From: Pithys albifrons albifrons
Lineage: Eukaryota > Chordata > Aves > Passeriformes > Thamnophilidae
Direction: 5' to 3'
NCBI RefSeq assembly: GCF_047495875.1
Contig: NC_092462.1
Location: 32,212,023 to 32,276,022, forward strand
Length of the DNA stretch: 64,000 bases
Shown here in pieces: positions 47,754 through 60,379 of this stretch. A model generated the notes under the pieces. That model was not told the DNA's origin and ran no database searches. It saw nothing but the letters and a program-made list of their open reading frames with translations. A program made the translations under genes and the position numbers. How positions within the stretch are numbered: the first letter of the stretch is position 1; each line of letters starts with the position of its first letter.

Positions 47754-50700
47754 CTTGTTTCTTGGACCATGGATTATAAACAAGCTTTAGCTCTGAGTCC
47801 TGTAGTATTGCTCTAATCTGGATCCAGCCTCAGCCAACTCATTCTGCAATTCTTGAGTGTGCCCCTGCTCTCTGGTGAGCTGGGCAGACCAGTTCCCTGC
47901 CCACAGGGACTCCGGGCACTTCAGAGATGGGGTAAAACGAGAGCAAACACCATCATGCAAACCTGCAACACACAATCTTGCCTTGCCCACTTGGTTCATG
48001 TAGGTTTAAGCATTGCAATGCCCACAGTTCCCAGTATACCCTTGTTAAGCTCCAGACTGGAGAGAAAAGCAGCCTGTTTAGAAGAGTGGTTCTCCCCTGA
48101 GGGGAGGGCACTGCCTTGCTAAGGGAGGCACAAAGCGCAGCACTGCACAGCCAGACTTGGGCTTCTGCTTGAACAAAGGGTCAGCATACACATTTCTAGC
48201 AGCATCAAAGGGCCACCTTCCTCATGGAAAACTGGAGACATTTGAAAAACCTGGAAAAATCTCTTTGGGCTAAGAACTGATCAGTTTCCTAAACCCCATG
48301 GAAGTTTGGGAAGAAAAAGGGAAGGGAACAGCCCACACTTCTTCTTATAATCTTGCTTCTAAATTACCAAAGCCAGTAACAGATTCACACTAAAATTTTT
48401 TTGACAGTATGTTCAGTTGGTGTTCCAGTTGCTAAGACCATCATTTATTCTGTATGTCACCGTGTCTAAGGGGAAAAAAATAAAAGTCCATCTTTAAGTA
48501 TCTGCCACACTTCTACTGAATGGCAGGCACATCTGACAAAGTTTTATCCTCCTTTACTAGTTAGGGAAAAAAATACAACAGAAATACTACTTCCAAATTC
48601 AAAGACAGGATTTTGGAAGAATCCCAGTTTTCTTCCACTCTACTGATTTGAGAGTGACATAATGACCTGATGAAGTCAACTGCCAAATACTTCTGAGGCA
48701 GCCTTCAGGAGCTCCAGATGGCATTATTCAGAAGTTCTTATAGTCCTGGTCCTATGGGCTAGCTCAACAGCATTAAAAAATTCTTATTTTCCATATGAAA
48801 TCTTACTTCTGACCACAGGAATATTTCCCCAATAAAAAAGTTACATGCTTAGAGAATATATAAGGCAGAATGAGTTTTGACTAACATGTTTCCAGCCTTC
48901 AAATAAAATTAATATATAGTTAAGTAGACTTATTAGTTAGTGTCAAAATTATTACTGTATTCATATTAAAATTCCAAACAAATACACAACTGAAAATCAG
49001 ATGTTGAAGACTATATGCACCCAAACCTTTCCAACTAGAAATTGAAGTTCTCAGATAATTCAGATTGTCAACATAGCTTCTAGTTTTATATAAGAACACT
49101 TTATTACACTTTCTTTTTTTGACTCTATTGTAAAGATAATTTTTAAGAAAAAACATCCATTTCTCTGCAAAGGACTCTTCAAAGATTATCAGAAGTACTG
49201 TCTAGAAAGGACCTGAATGTCAGAATTTAACCCCTGAATTTAAGTAGTGTAGAACTCTGCATTAAAAGCAGCACAGGCCTCATTTTTCAACACATCAGGA
49301 CACAACTGAATGGATGTTAATATGATAAATTAAGAAGGCAATGTCAAAGTTTTTCTTCTCTCAATACCAAGTGAAATACCATATAATTCACTTTGCTGGA
49401 ACTGAAACTGGGCTGGCAAAATGAATGCCCAGTATAAGAGCTGTAGCACTTGATTTTATATTGTTTTCTTGGGAGGTCTGGTCAACTGCTTTAAAAAAAA
49501 ATGGAAAAAAGTTAAGACTACCAGCTAATAATGATGCTGGCTGCTACTGCTCCATCCCAAGAACTGATGTTATGATGGATATTATCTTTCAGAATCAATA
49601 GGGAAATATACCGAATAAGAATGCCAGTGCACCTGATTCATGAAAGTCATTATCAATTTTTTTTTAATGAAACTGCTATTAAAAAAAAAGAAAAGTTAGC
49701 GACAATACTCTGGCTATGAAATAGTTTGCCTCCTATTCCTCTTTCTCTTCCCTTCCTTCAACTTGAGTGAAAATTTTAGTTTGACCTTCCAGCAATTCTA
49801 TTCTCATTGCAGCAAAATCCTCTGATCTTATTTCAACATTCCTAACTCTCCTTTGCTCTGATTTCTGGTGGGCATTTATAAAACAGCACAGATCAACAGT
49901 AAAGATCAGAATTAGCAAGCTAGCTGAACAACATGAAAATATCTCCTAACATATGGTCTCCAGGAGGCTGCATGTGAACACAACTGCCATTTCCCAGAGG
50001 GGCCAGTGGTACATGAAGCATATTGCACTTCCATCAGCAGCCCAACATAGACTTTTCAGAGGTAAATCAGTAATGTAACTACTCCAGTACAAGATAAAAT
50101 AAAGAGAAGACCAAAACACCGAGAGAGAGCAGTTTAACCAAAAATATTAAACACTCCTGAAAATATTTCACTTATTTATATGAAATATCCAAAAATGCCT
50201 TTGAAAGTTACTGAAATCAATTAATATTGAGGCATGTAGCAGATGGGGAAGTCTGGTATTTAGTAAGGGATTCTTATTTGCAGGTCTTTTTTCTCTGAAG
50301 TCAGCATAAGCAAAAAGTAGTGCAAGTTTTTGTTCTTTGAAGATTATTCTGTGCTCTTAATTTTGATCATTCTGAAATAAGAAAACAGTGTTGCAATGCC
50401 TTGGTATGTTAATGGCAACCTTAATAAGGTATTTATATGAATTGTAAATTTACAAAATCCCTCAAAACAAACAAACAAAAAACCACATCAATGAGACACA
50501 TTTCTCCCTGTGCAACAGCTTATTATTTACAACCTCAATTTTGAAAACACTTATTCATGTGCTTAATGTTTAAGTCTGCAGTTAGTACCACAAAGGTCAA
50601 TGAAATCATGAAAGTAAATTTAGAACTTCACAAAAAGCAGGCACATAAATGAGTGAAGTGGTTTTAATGGAAATTTTTGTTTTGATAGAATTTATGTAGA

Positions 50701-50813
50701 AATCATTATTTTTTATTATTTTTAGATGACATTTATAAGACTGCTTTAGGTCAGAAATGGTTTCCCCAAACATCAATAACTGGCAAATACAGAAAATCAA
50801 GGCTATGTATTTC

Positions 50814-50900
50814 AAGGGTGTTGGTTTGGGTTTTGTTTGGTTTTATTTGGGTATTTTGCTATTTGTTTGTGATTTTTTGGTTGGTTGGTTGTTTTTTTTC
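50814..50900 (+). repeat. G/T-rich tract
   Basis: Irregular GGTTTGG, TTTGTTTG and GGTTGGTTGG units, much like the tract at 27384-27572; A/C-rich in the PDGFC transcript. Confidence 0.85.
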
Positions 50901-51027
50901 CATTTAAGAGACAACCAAGTAGCACGTCAAGAAATACTGCTGGGACTACTGTTGCTGGAGTATTAGTGATTATTTTTATTTAATGCATCAGAAAAGTGAA
51001 ACCTCAAAAGGTAATTAGAATGGTTCT

Positions 51028-51070
51028 CCCCCCCCCCCACCAAAAAAAAAAAAAACAACAAAGAAAAAAC
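51028..51070. repeat. C run followed by A run
   Basis: Eleven C, ACC, thirteen A, then CAACAAAG and A-rich sequence. Confidence 0.93.
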
Positions 51071-51379
51071 CCCAAACACATGAGAAGCTGAGAGAAGAGT
51101 TCACAATAGCGACGAACAAAGCTGTGTCTGCAACAAACACCAAGAGACCCTCAGGACCAAAGCACCGGTGCCACTACAGAGACCCTCCAACTACCCAACA
51201 AACACCAGCTGGAGATCCAAAGAATGGGAGTCTTAGTCCATTTCCCAGACTTGCAAACAGAGCAAGTCCCAGTAGAAACTACCTCCATGAGAGCAAAGCC
51301 ACCACCAAGTTGCTCTTGAGCAACCCATCTTCTGTAATGACTGGATCTGCGGATAGCCAGCTAAGTCCACTTCACTTAC

Positions 51380-52386
51380 CTTGACTTCAGCAAGGTTTTC
51401 AATGCTCCCCAACATCAAATACACAACCAGTTCTTGTAGTCAAACTGAGGAGATACAGACTGGATGGGTAGACAACAAGGTGGGTAAGAAACTGGTTGGA
51501 TCATCTGGCTCGAAATGGTTTGACAAAGTTGGTATAGGGTCTGATGCTGTCTAACACTTTCACGAGTAACTTGGGCAAAAGGAAGAAGCTCAAACTCAGT
51601 ATGTCTGAAAGAGCAAAGAAAAAGGGGGACACTGTGGACAGGCTGGCAGCCAAGGCTGTTGCACAAAGGGACCTTCACAGGCCAGAGGAGCTTCCTCTCA
51701 GAAGAAGGAGGAGCTTCCTCTCAGAAACCTGCTAAGGATCTGCCCAGGTAAAAGCAGGGCAGACAGGCGCAGCCACTGACAAGGTGGTGCCTCTTCAAGG
51801 AAGGTTCTGGGGGTCATGGTGGGCAACAAAATGAACATATCAGCAGTGCACCCTTGCAGCAACAAGGGCTAAGCTCCACAGCCACCAGAGGATAGGACTG
51901 GTCCCTCCCCAGGCTGCACCAAGGGACCTGTGCCTGGCATAAGAGAAGGGGACACACTGGAGGCAAACCAGCAGAGGGCCACCCATCCTGTGTTTGCAGC
52001 AAATGATGCAGGATGAAAGACTGAAGGACCTGGGTTTGTTTAGCCCAGAGAAGAGAAGGTAAACAATGCATCTCATAGCAGTCTTTCACTACCTAAAGGT
52101 GGGTCACAGAGGACACAGAGTAAGTTGGGGCACAAGTAACAGGGTGAAAAAAAAAGCAGTGGTAAGCTACAGCAAGACAAGGTCTGATTGAGCATAGGGA
52201 TGATGAGTAATCACAGAAAGCAGTCAAGCACTGGGACAGGCAGCCAAGCAGGCCATGAATGTTGACCCCTAGAGGCTGAAAATTCAACTGTATAAGGCCT
52301 GAGCAACCTCATCTAACTTAGTCTTGCTGTGAGGATGAAGCTGCATGAGGTGACCTGCAGAATTCCCTAAGATAATGGTATGACTG
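51380..52386 (+). mobile_element. Old CR1-like fragment D
   Basis: Strongly decayed retroelement on the plus strand. It opens with a reverse transcriptase block reading YLDFSKVFNAPQH at about 51377-51415. It continues with LRRYRLDGW- and VRNWLDHL-like pieces, then a GGTCATGGTGGGCAACAAAA stretch equivalent to the CR1 region before LNMSQQCA, then GACCTGGGTTTGTTTAGCCC and AGAGAAGAGAAGGT, equivalent to [11 protein letters not shown]. The end, around ATGAGGTGACCTGCAGAATTCC and ATGGTATGACTG, resembles an old CR1 3' terminus with a decayed octamer. It belongs to a different, older subfamily than A and B. An ERV-derived origin for part of it cannot be excluded by eye. Confidence 0.7.
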
Positions 52387-55300
52387 CAAGATAACTGGCA
52401 TGGAACAGCTTTGTTTGGTTCAGTGAAGCTGGAAAGCAGTCAAATTGCAAGGACAAGGACTACAAATGGATTTGTTAAACTCATTACACATTCTTTAAAC
52501 TCCAAACGAAGACCCTCAAGCATTGTTGCACTTGAAGGTTCTTGATCTACATTCTACAGCACATCTTACCTCTATGCAGATGCAGGCTGGCTCCTAACGA
52601 CCTCAGTGCTCCAGGAACAGGGACAAAAATCTGCAACCTTTGGTGGTTAAGAGGTCTTTGAGTATGACCAGATCTTTCTTGTGCCATTCTTTATGATAAA
52701 TAACCAAGGGTAATTCAGAATACAAAATCTATGTTCAGCAATGTTGCTTTTGTACATGGGCAGAACTACCAAGAAAAATATTATAGAGACTAGATATTAT
52801 AGAGGCTAGATTACCTTTGACATTACTCCTGTGAAGTTTAAAAGTTTCAACTTCATACAACACAATACAACAAAAACCAGAACTGTTTGATGAGTTCTGA
52901 TATGTGGAATTCTAAAACATTGAGCTAACTTCACTACAAAAAGAACAAGATATTTTCTAATAGGCAATCTAAAACCCACAGGAAATTCAAGTAGTGAATC
53001 CCAAAAGCCAAATACAAAAAAGTCATTTCCATTCAAGCAGTAGCATGCATGAGTGTCCTGAAAGATAATCTCTAAAGTTTTCCTTAATAGTAAAGAAATT
53101 GCTGAGATATTTCTTGTTGAAAAGCAATAGCTTTGAAATCTGGTTCAGAAACTGAACTAGGTAGAAAAAATTTACATACAGAGAAGTAAAAGAAGAGTAA
53201 GAAAATGTGTTCCCATGGAATTTCTCCTTTATAACTCTAGAATACATTTCTGGAATTTCACATGCAGGTTTTTCTATGCATATTAAATGTAAAAATGAGC
53301 AGAAGACTCACAATTAAACCTCACGGATTTTTTAAGTAAAGAACAGACCAATCATGCCAACAAACACACTCATCAGCGTTATAAAGTTACACTGAAAGTG
53401 TGCTAGAAAGACGTCCTTAAAAACACGACTCTTTTGCTGAAAATTATAGACTTACTGCAAGTTGCAAGAAATGAGTGTTCCTTGCACCAACAATGTTTTA
53501 AGCATGCTGCTTAAAACTGATAAAGGCACATCATGAAACTTTTACAGCCAGGACAAGTTCTGCATTCATAAATGTATGTTCTTTAGAAATATTTTAATGA
53601 AACAATGGGATGACTATCAGTTCCACCAGCCAAAGGGCTTCTACCTACACAGCAATACTAAAAAATTCCCTAAAGACTGGTTGTATAAATTGGGATACAG
53701 TAAGACTTTAGAAGAAACAAATACACCTCATTTAGCCTTATCTACCACCACTCCAACGCCACCCAAATTAACAAATATGTTATTAATTTCTTTAAAGTAA
53801 TGTGATCTAATTATGGGGTTTGTTTACATTTTTCTGCTCATTGAATACATAGCTTTTGCATTTAACTGGACCTGAGTACAAAAAGAGATCATTTGTCTGC
53901 ATCCAAAAGCAAAATACCTCTATTTTTCTCTGTTGCCTCATGAGGCATGCCACTTCTTGAGCTTTGAGGCAGGGGGAATCTTAGTTTGCATAAGTTGTCC
54001 TTTTTCTATGCTCAATTTTTTGTTGAGAAATTGAAAAGTGACATGACAGGCAGATACTAACTTCTTCTTTCATATGGCCTCTCGCAATGACCAAAATATT
54101 TGTGCAAACTTAGTCGATTCCAAGTGAAACATCTACAAAACTCAACTGTTCGATCACTTTCTTGAATTTATCTATCTGCCTCATTCCATTTATCTTATTT
54201 CCTCCAATCACTGATACAGTATCTAATTTAACACCTACAACCACATTTACTGCCAGCAATGGTTACAACATGATAAATTGTAAAGTAATTGTATGGTGCC
54301 GCAAATGTTATGACTCTCTAGGCAACAACAGAGAAAAAAATCAATAAATTAGTAATCATAAGACTTATCAAAGGCACTGAAAATACACAGAACCGGGTTG
54401 AAGAAATGAAAATGGCTATAAAAGTATTGAATTACAAAGATTTTTTTTGCTAATACAGAGGACTGGGTGGCGCCAGTGGCTGGGGAAATTCTCTAGATTG
54501 GCCATACTAAAATCCTTTGCAATCCCAACCGAAACTGTATCACTCTTTGGATTCTTCTGTTTTCCTATGCCATGGCCAGCTAGCTGGCAGTAAAGTAGAT
54601 TTATAGAAGAAAAACAAATTGGTATTATATCTTCCTGAGTTTTGTTTTCTTCTGATTATCTTCTGAAAGCTTTGTAATAGAGCCAAAGGCAATTTATAGC
54701 CAAAGTTAAATGAAATGAATAACAGGCAATTGCAAAGTGTTAGATTTCTTTATAGGGTAGCACTCCAAAGAGTAGACAAAACAAACTGGCCTAAGGAGGC
54801 AGCTACAGTAAACTACACTTCATTAAACACATGAAGAGTTTAATTCTGTTCAATGAGCTTTTGTTAAACATCTACTTCATTGAAATCAAAATGGTCATTA
54901 AAAAGTGAGGTAACTTTAAAGGATTATAGCAGGAAGGCATCTGTCATCCCACAGACACTTGGTGCATTCATACTGTATTAGTGAAAGAGCTGAGAAAAGG
55001 GACAGAAATGCCAATTTTGCAGCACTGCAAATTATGGAGTTCTTCAAGCAGTCCTTTGGTGGGATGGCAAAAAATAATTTTAACTGTCAACATGTTTCCC
55101 CAAAATCACATCCATACAACAGTCCACAAAAAAATTCACAATCTCCACTTTTTAATACATGTGTATTGCAAACACAGAATTTTCCTCTGCAAAATTACCA
55201 CTACTGTGCTTCAGCCATTCTCACTCAAGGTAAGCACGAAGCTTTCAAAGACATCTACTGCTGCACTCACTCTTCACAACATCACCATTTGCTGTTCTAC

Positions 55301-56378
55301 AAGTCAGATTTCTTAAATTAACATATACTTTTGGTAACCTCACATTCCTTCCCAATGAGCCACAGAAAACATTCACTTATGTGCAACCAGACTGACAAAT
55401 AAGACTGAAGGGAAAAAAATATAACAAAACAACAACAAAAAACTCAAACAAACAAAACTAAAACAACAACAATGAAAAAACCCAAAACCAAACAAATGCT
55501 AGGAATGTTGTTTTGGTTTGCTGGGGTTTTTTCCTCCCCCTTTTAAGGGCCACAGTATGTCAGTCACTTGTAAAGTTAAGCTAGAGGTGATAAAAATTCT
55601 GCAGAGTCGGGCCAGACACAGGACCGTCATATTGGAAGCCAATAGGATGGCAAGGTTTGTGTCCTTCAAGTATTTTCCTTTCCTTTGAATAGGACAGGTG
55701 TGAAAAATGGATGGATTTCTGCTACAGCACAAGGTTCACAGAGAAAGGTGGGTGAGGAGAGGTCCAGTCAGCAAGGAACTGCAAGTTAAACCAGGAGGTT
55801 GTAGGTTTAAACCAGAAGTCCACTATGCAGAGAAACTGCTTCTGGCTCATTAACAGCAGCCTTGGAAAGAATTTATGGATAGTGTATGTTTATTCTCTTC
55901 CATATTTACCAATCTGTTTACCTGTGGCCACTTCTCAGGGTACACTGGTATATGCAGGCCTCTGAACACACCTAGGCTCATGTTTTACAAAAAAGGAAAT
56001 GGTATGCCTATTCACAGAATTTTCTTTTAATTTCTTCCAATATTTCACATTTTCATCATCAAAAAAATGATCCTGTATGTCAGACTAATGTAATGGATAA
56101 GAATGGTGTTGACTTTTAAATTGGTAATTGCTTCAGATCAATTGTAATTAAAGAGTATCTTTTCCTTAGTCAGTATAATTTGACACAACAACTTGCCAAG
56201 ATTCAGAAAAAGGATAAATATTGGACTAGTAAACAAAGTCTTCTAAACTACATTACAGTTAGACAAAACCATCTAGTCATGTTGCAATTTCGCCAAGGCA
56301 CACAAATCAATCTAGTCTTGAATTACCAAAATACCCTATATGCCCAATCTGCACACTTTTTAATTTTTTTTTAAACAA
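52387..56378. other. Unique intron 1 sequence, no gene recognised
   Basis: AT-rich intron. An A/C-rich tract at 55423-55497 is followed by G/T-rich sequence at about 55505-55533. No gene recognised. Confidence 0.6.
55423..55497 (+). repeat. A/C-rich tract
   Basis: Irregular AACAACAAC and AAACAAAC units with almost no G or T. A partly complementary G/T-rich stretch follows at about 55505-55533, so a local hairpin is possible. Confidence 0.85.
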
Positions 56379-56885
56379 TCATAGGATGGATTAGGTTGGA
56401 AGGGACCTCCAAGATTATCTAGTTACGAATTCTCTACCATGAGCAGAAATACCTTTTACTACACTAGGTGGCTCAGAGCCCCATCCATACTGGCCTTAAA
56501 TACTTTCAGAGATGGGGCATCCACAGCCTCTCTGGGCAGCCTATTTCAGTGCCTCACCACCTTCAAGTAAAGAATTTATTCCTAATATTTAATCTAAACC
56601 TATTCTCTTTTAGGTTGAAGCCATTTCTCCTTCCTGTCACCACCTTTCTTTGAGAAAAGTCCCAATCCAGCCTTGTTGTAGACACCTTTCAGGCACTGAA
56701 GGGCTGCAATAAGGTCATCCCAGAGCCTTCTCTTCTCCAGGCTGAATAGCTCCAGCTCTCTCTGTCTGTCTTTATATAGGAGAGATTCTCCAGCCCTCTG
56801 ACCATCTTGGTGGTCCTCTGGACTACTTCCTGTGCTAAGGACCCCAGAGCTGGATACAGTACTCCAGGTGGGGAGTGAACAACAT
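56379..56885 (-). mobile_element. Old CR1 3'-end fragment E
   Basis: On the plus strand the fragment begins CAATCATAGGATGGATTAGG followed by TTGGAAGGGACCTCCAAGAT, the standard CR1 3' end read in reverse. It continues through the blocks GGGGCATCCACAGCCTCTCT, GGGCAGCC and AGCCTTCTCTTCTCCAGGCT, to GTACTCCAGGTGGGG near 56880. It therefore covers the 3' UTR and the last part of ORF2 of a CR1 inserted on the minus strand. The octamer array has decayed to about one unit. It is of a different subfamily from copies A and B, judged from its 3' UTR. Confidence 0.9.
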
Positions 56886-59800
56886 ATGCAGTGAGGTAAT
56901 TTAAATATTTAAAATGCAACAAAGTGCTATGTTGCTAGCAGCAATAAACCAAGAATTTGCATTTTGATGCTCGGACACAGGCTGCAGCTTAACCTACCCA
57001 ACCTGTGTAACTAGACTCCAGAAAAGTATTTTGAGAGAAATATCTTGCAGTATAAGCTTTCTAACATGAGCATTGGATGTTTAGACAGCTGAGGAGGGCT
57101 CACCGCGCATGCTTGGATAAATAGTCCTAATAGTAGGCAACTATGGCAAAATATGAGAGTCAGGACCACCACTTTCAGCTTTCTCTCTTTCAAGAAAAAG
57201 TAAGATACCTTACATGTAAGACTGCCTTACATCCCAAAGCATGCACACAACCATTACTAAATTTTATATAGGATACAATTCTTGGAAGGTCAATGAACCA
57301 AGTTTTTTCCCTGAGTGAGAAAGGACCAGTAAAGAAATGTTTGCTTAGTCCTGTTTTACCCAGGTAGGGCAGACACTGTACCAGTTCTTTTTCAGCAGAT
57401 AACTAATTACGTATTTCCTGCGGCCTATGATGAAAAAAACCCACATTGCTTAACCACAAAAATACATCCAATGTGGACAAGAAATTGAGATAAAATTTAT
57501 AAATAAAATGCAATACATATGACTGGCTTCCTTCACTGACATTTAGTGCCATGTATGAAAAGGACCTAAAAGCCAACTAGCAAAACTGTAGACTAAGAAA
57601 CATCTGTTTAAAGAATCATTTTATTTACAGCCTATGAATTTCAGGCAGATGTCCCCAGATCAATATTTATAGTACTTTTAACAAACAGTTGTTTAAAAGA
57701 AATTATTTGATTCAAAATGTATTAAAAATAAATCCCTTAAGCTTGCAACTTCTGCAATGTGAGGAATGCAGGTGTTGAAGAAGTGTGCAGATGGAAATAT
57801 AGCCCTTCAGAGAATTTGCCTCAAATCTGTTCCAAGCTTCGAAGATAAGGCTATTTCAGCCCTCCTTCAAATAGGGAAAGGGGGACAACAAACTATCTTA
57901 ACTCTTCTCTTTCAACAAGTGTTTGACTAATAGGGGTGATGGTCTCCTGTGCAAACTTAATATTTGAGCCTGGGTTTAAAGTATTGTCAGGAATACATGG
58001 GCTCCATTTATACAGGACAGCTCTAGTAGTTGAGCATACACAACCCTGTATTGACTTCTCAGAAGGGCAAACTAGTCCACAGAGAAAATGCTGATCCTGA
58101 GACCACTGGATAACAGTGCATGGGGGGAAATAGAGCCCTTGTAACCCTACTGAAGTGCACCATAGATTCACATCACTTTTAAACACACACACAAAAAAAG
58201 ACCACCAAAACTCTTCTGCCATCCAAGTACAAAGGAGACACTTAGCACTACTCTCCATGTATGTCAGCAGAGTTTTCTCATTTTTAATTTTCTCCTTAAA
58301 AGGAGATTTTGCCTCAAAAAACATTATCTACGTGTCCCCAGGAAGTCAAAGAAACCAGAGTTTAAAGAAAGCAAAATGTTATTTTGGATGTTAATGTATT
58401 ATTTTACTTTCTAATTTAAACAGTTATAAGAAGCACCAATTTCAGATTCGGTATAAACACATCCAATGCCAATTAACATAAACATCTTCCTTATGGTCAG
58501 TAAGAATTGGTGTGTCATTTTCAAGTGTATCAGGCCTGTGCACACTGACCACAAAAATCCATTCTTAGCCTAAACTACTGAAGTCCTTCTTTCCAGTGCA
58601 GCAATGACTACATTACCACACAGTCTTCGAACAGTACATTCGCCCATCTCAGCTACTTCTAATTAGAGGACAAAACAAAACTGCTGTCTAAATTTAACAG
58701 GGAAGGCCAGAGTTAGGGATCATAATTCTGGCCTTACGGGCATTCCAGTCATGTCCACCACGTCTAGCCAGAGCCCACAACTCTCATATCCTCCAGCTAA
58801 GTCAGTAACACAATGTCAGAAAGCTCTTTCTCCTGTCTGCAAGGCACCACTCCACAGGAAAACTGTTCTCATTAGCTCTTCTAAAGACAAGCAATAGAAA
58901 GCCATCACTAGACCACATATCTGCAGTTTTCCTCACCATCCCCAAATATCTCTGAATTCCTGAATCAATCTATGCAGAAGGAAGCCTCAAGAAATTCTTT
59001 GTTCTATCCACCACCTACATACCTGTAATTCATAAAACATTGAGTGTCAAGTATTGTACTCCCATTCCCACCCCCTTTATCCTCAGTTACAGCAAAAAAA
59101 ATGATGGACCTTGAAGGGAAAATTTAACAAAAAAAGTTTTGTTACAATCCCCAAAAATTAGTGGCCATCACTTTAACTTATTTTAGATGCTTTGCAACCT
59201 ACCTAAAGAGCAATTTTCAAATTTCGCAGAAAGAGCTGTTTGTGGAACTATGTTAAAATATGTGCTTATGCCCCTAGTATAACCCATCAGCACAATTTGT
59301 GATACACAACTTTTAATGTAAGAACAGCAGCCTCACTGCCATTGTATCACCACATATCAGACAAGAAGTATTATGTAAAAAAAAAAATAATTTGTATCAC
59401 AGAACTTTCCAAATTAAGAAATAAAGAGCATATCTGCAAAACATCCATGTCTGAAAGAAAAAAATGCCTAAAAGACTGTTTGGGTCAAGCATGTAGTTAA
59501 AACACGGTTGTTACAGTCAAATCAAACAACAGAAACATAGTCTCACTAGAATGTTTAGAGTTGGATTAGTGGTCCTGAACTATATACCATCACATAAAGT
59601 CCTTAATTCACTGCCTTTTAAACTGCTTGTTTCCACACTGAGTCCTTGATCTGCTCATAGACTCATTTTGTTATCAGTCACATTGTTTATCAATTTTATT
59701 TCATCTACATTTGAAGAGATGCTCCTCAAAAGGTACAATTTGCAAGGGTGTGTTCCCTACTCCCTTAACCTGGCAATGTGCCTCAAATTTCCCTCGGCCA

Positions 59801-60040
59801 CCAATGTTTCAGTCTTACTGTTCAAACTGCTGTCAGCTCCAGTGCTACCCGAAGCATAGTATCTACCTTAAGCAGTATCTGAAATCTGCTATGTCCTACA
59901 TTTAGGTTAACATACATAAATATATTCAGGAACTAGTTGTAAAACCCATATAAAAGTGAAGCTCAAAAATGTATATGAAATTCTTTATAAAACCAAATAG
60001 TCTTTTGGGAAACTGAGAACACTAATCCCTCCTGCCCTCA

Positions 60041-60062
60041 CCCCCCCAACCCCCCCAAAAAA
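60041..60062. repeat. C-rich tract with A tail
   Basis: Two runs of seven C separated by AA, followed by six A. Confidence 0.9.
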
Positions 60063-60365
60063 CTTGAGGCATAGTTTAAAAATGACTGCCAGTCTCAAAC
60101 ACAGAAAAAAAAAATAGAATTGTTCTGCAGACTTATTGATGAGAATTAAAGCATTACCAGGAGACTCGTGTCAAGAATGCAGTGTTTCTGATTTCCCATA
60201 AAAGTATCAGCTCAACCCCTGTAATAATTTGTATTAATAAAAAAAAACAAACTGCAAGAGTACAAATATTTTCCTTAGAATCACAAACATATTGAGAGTA
60301 AAAATTTGGTACTCTTAAATATCACATTTATTTTTTAAAGTATTTTTGTTCAAATTCAGCATATG

Positions 60366-60379
60366 ATATATATATATAT
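60366..60379. repeat. (AT)7 microsatellite
   Basis: Seven AT units flanked by ATATG and GCATAT. Confidence 0.93.

Larger units (their letters stand above)
43901..51379. other. Unique intron 1 sequence, no gene recognised
   Basis: AT-rich, with a GC-richer patch at about 47800-48180, an A/TA tract at 47736-47753, a G/T-rich tract at 50814-50900 and a C-then-A tract at 51028-51070. The 51110-51379 part is C/A-rich and may be an older flank of CR1 fragment D, but I could not assign it. Confidence 0.55.

Noticed and set aside
51110..51379. Upstream part of CR1 fragment D or an LTR
   Set aside because: No motif could be aligned here; reverse transcriptase similarity begins only near 51380, and no paired LTRs or TG...CA ends are seen.
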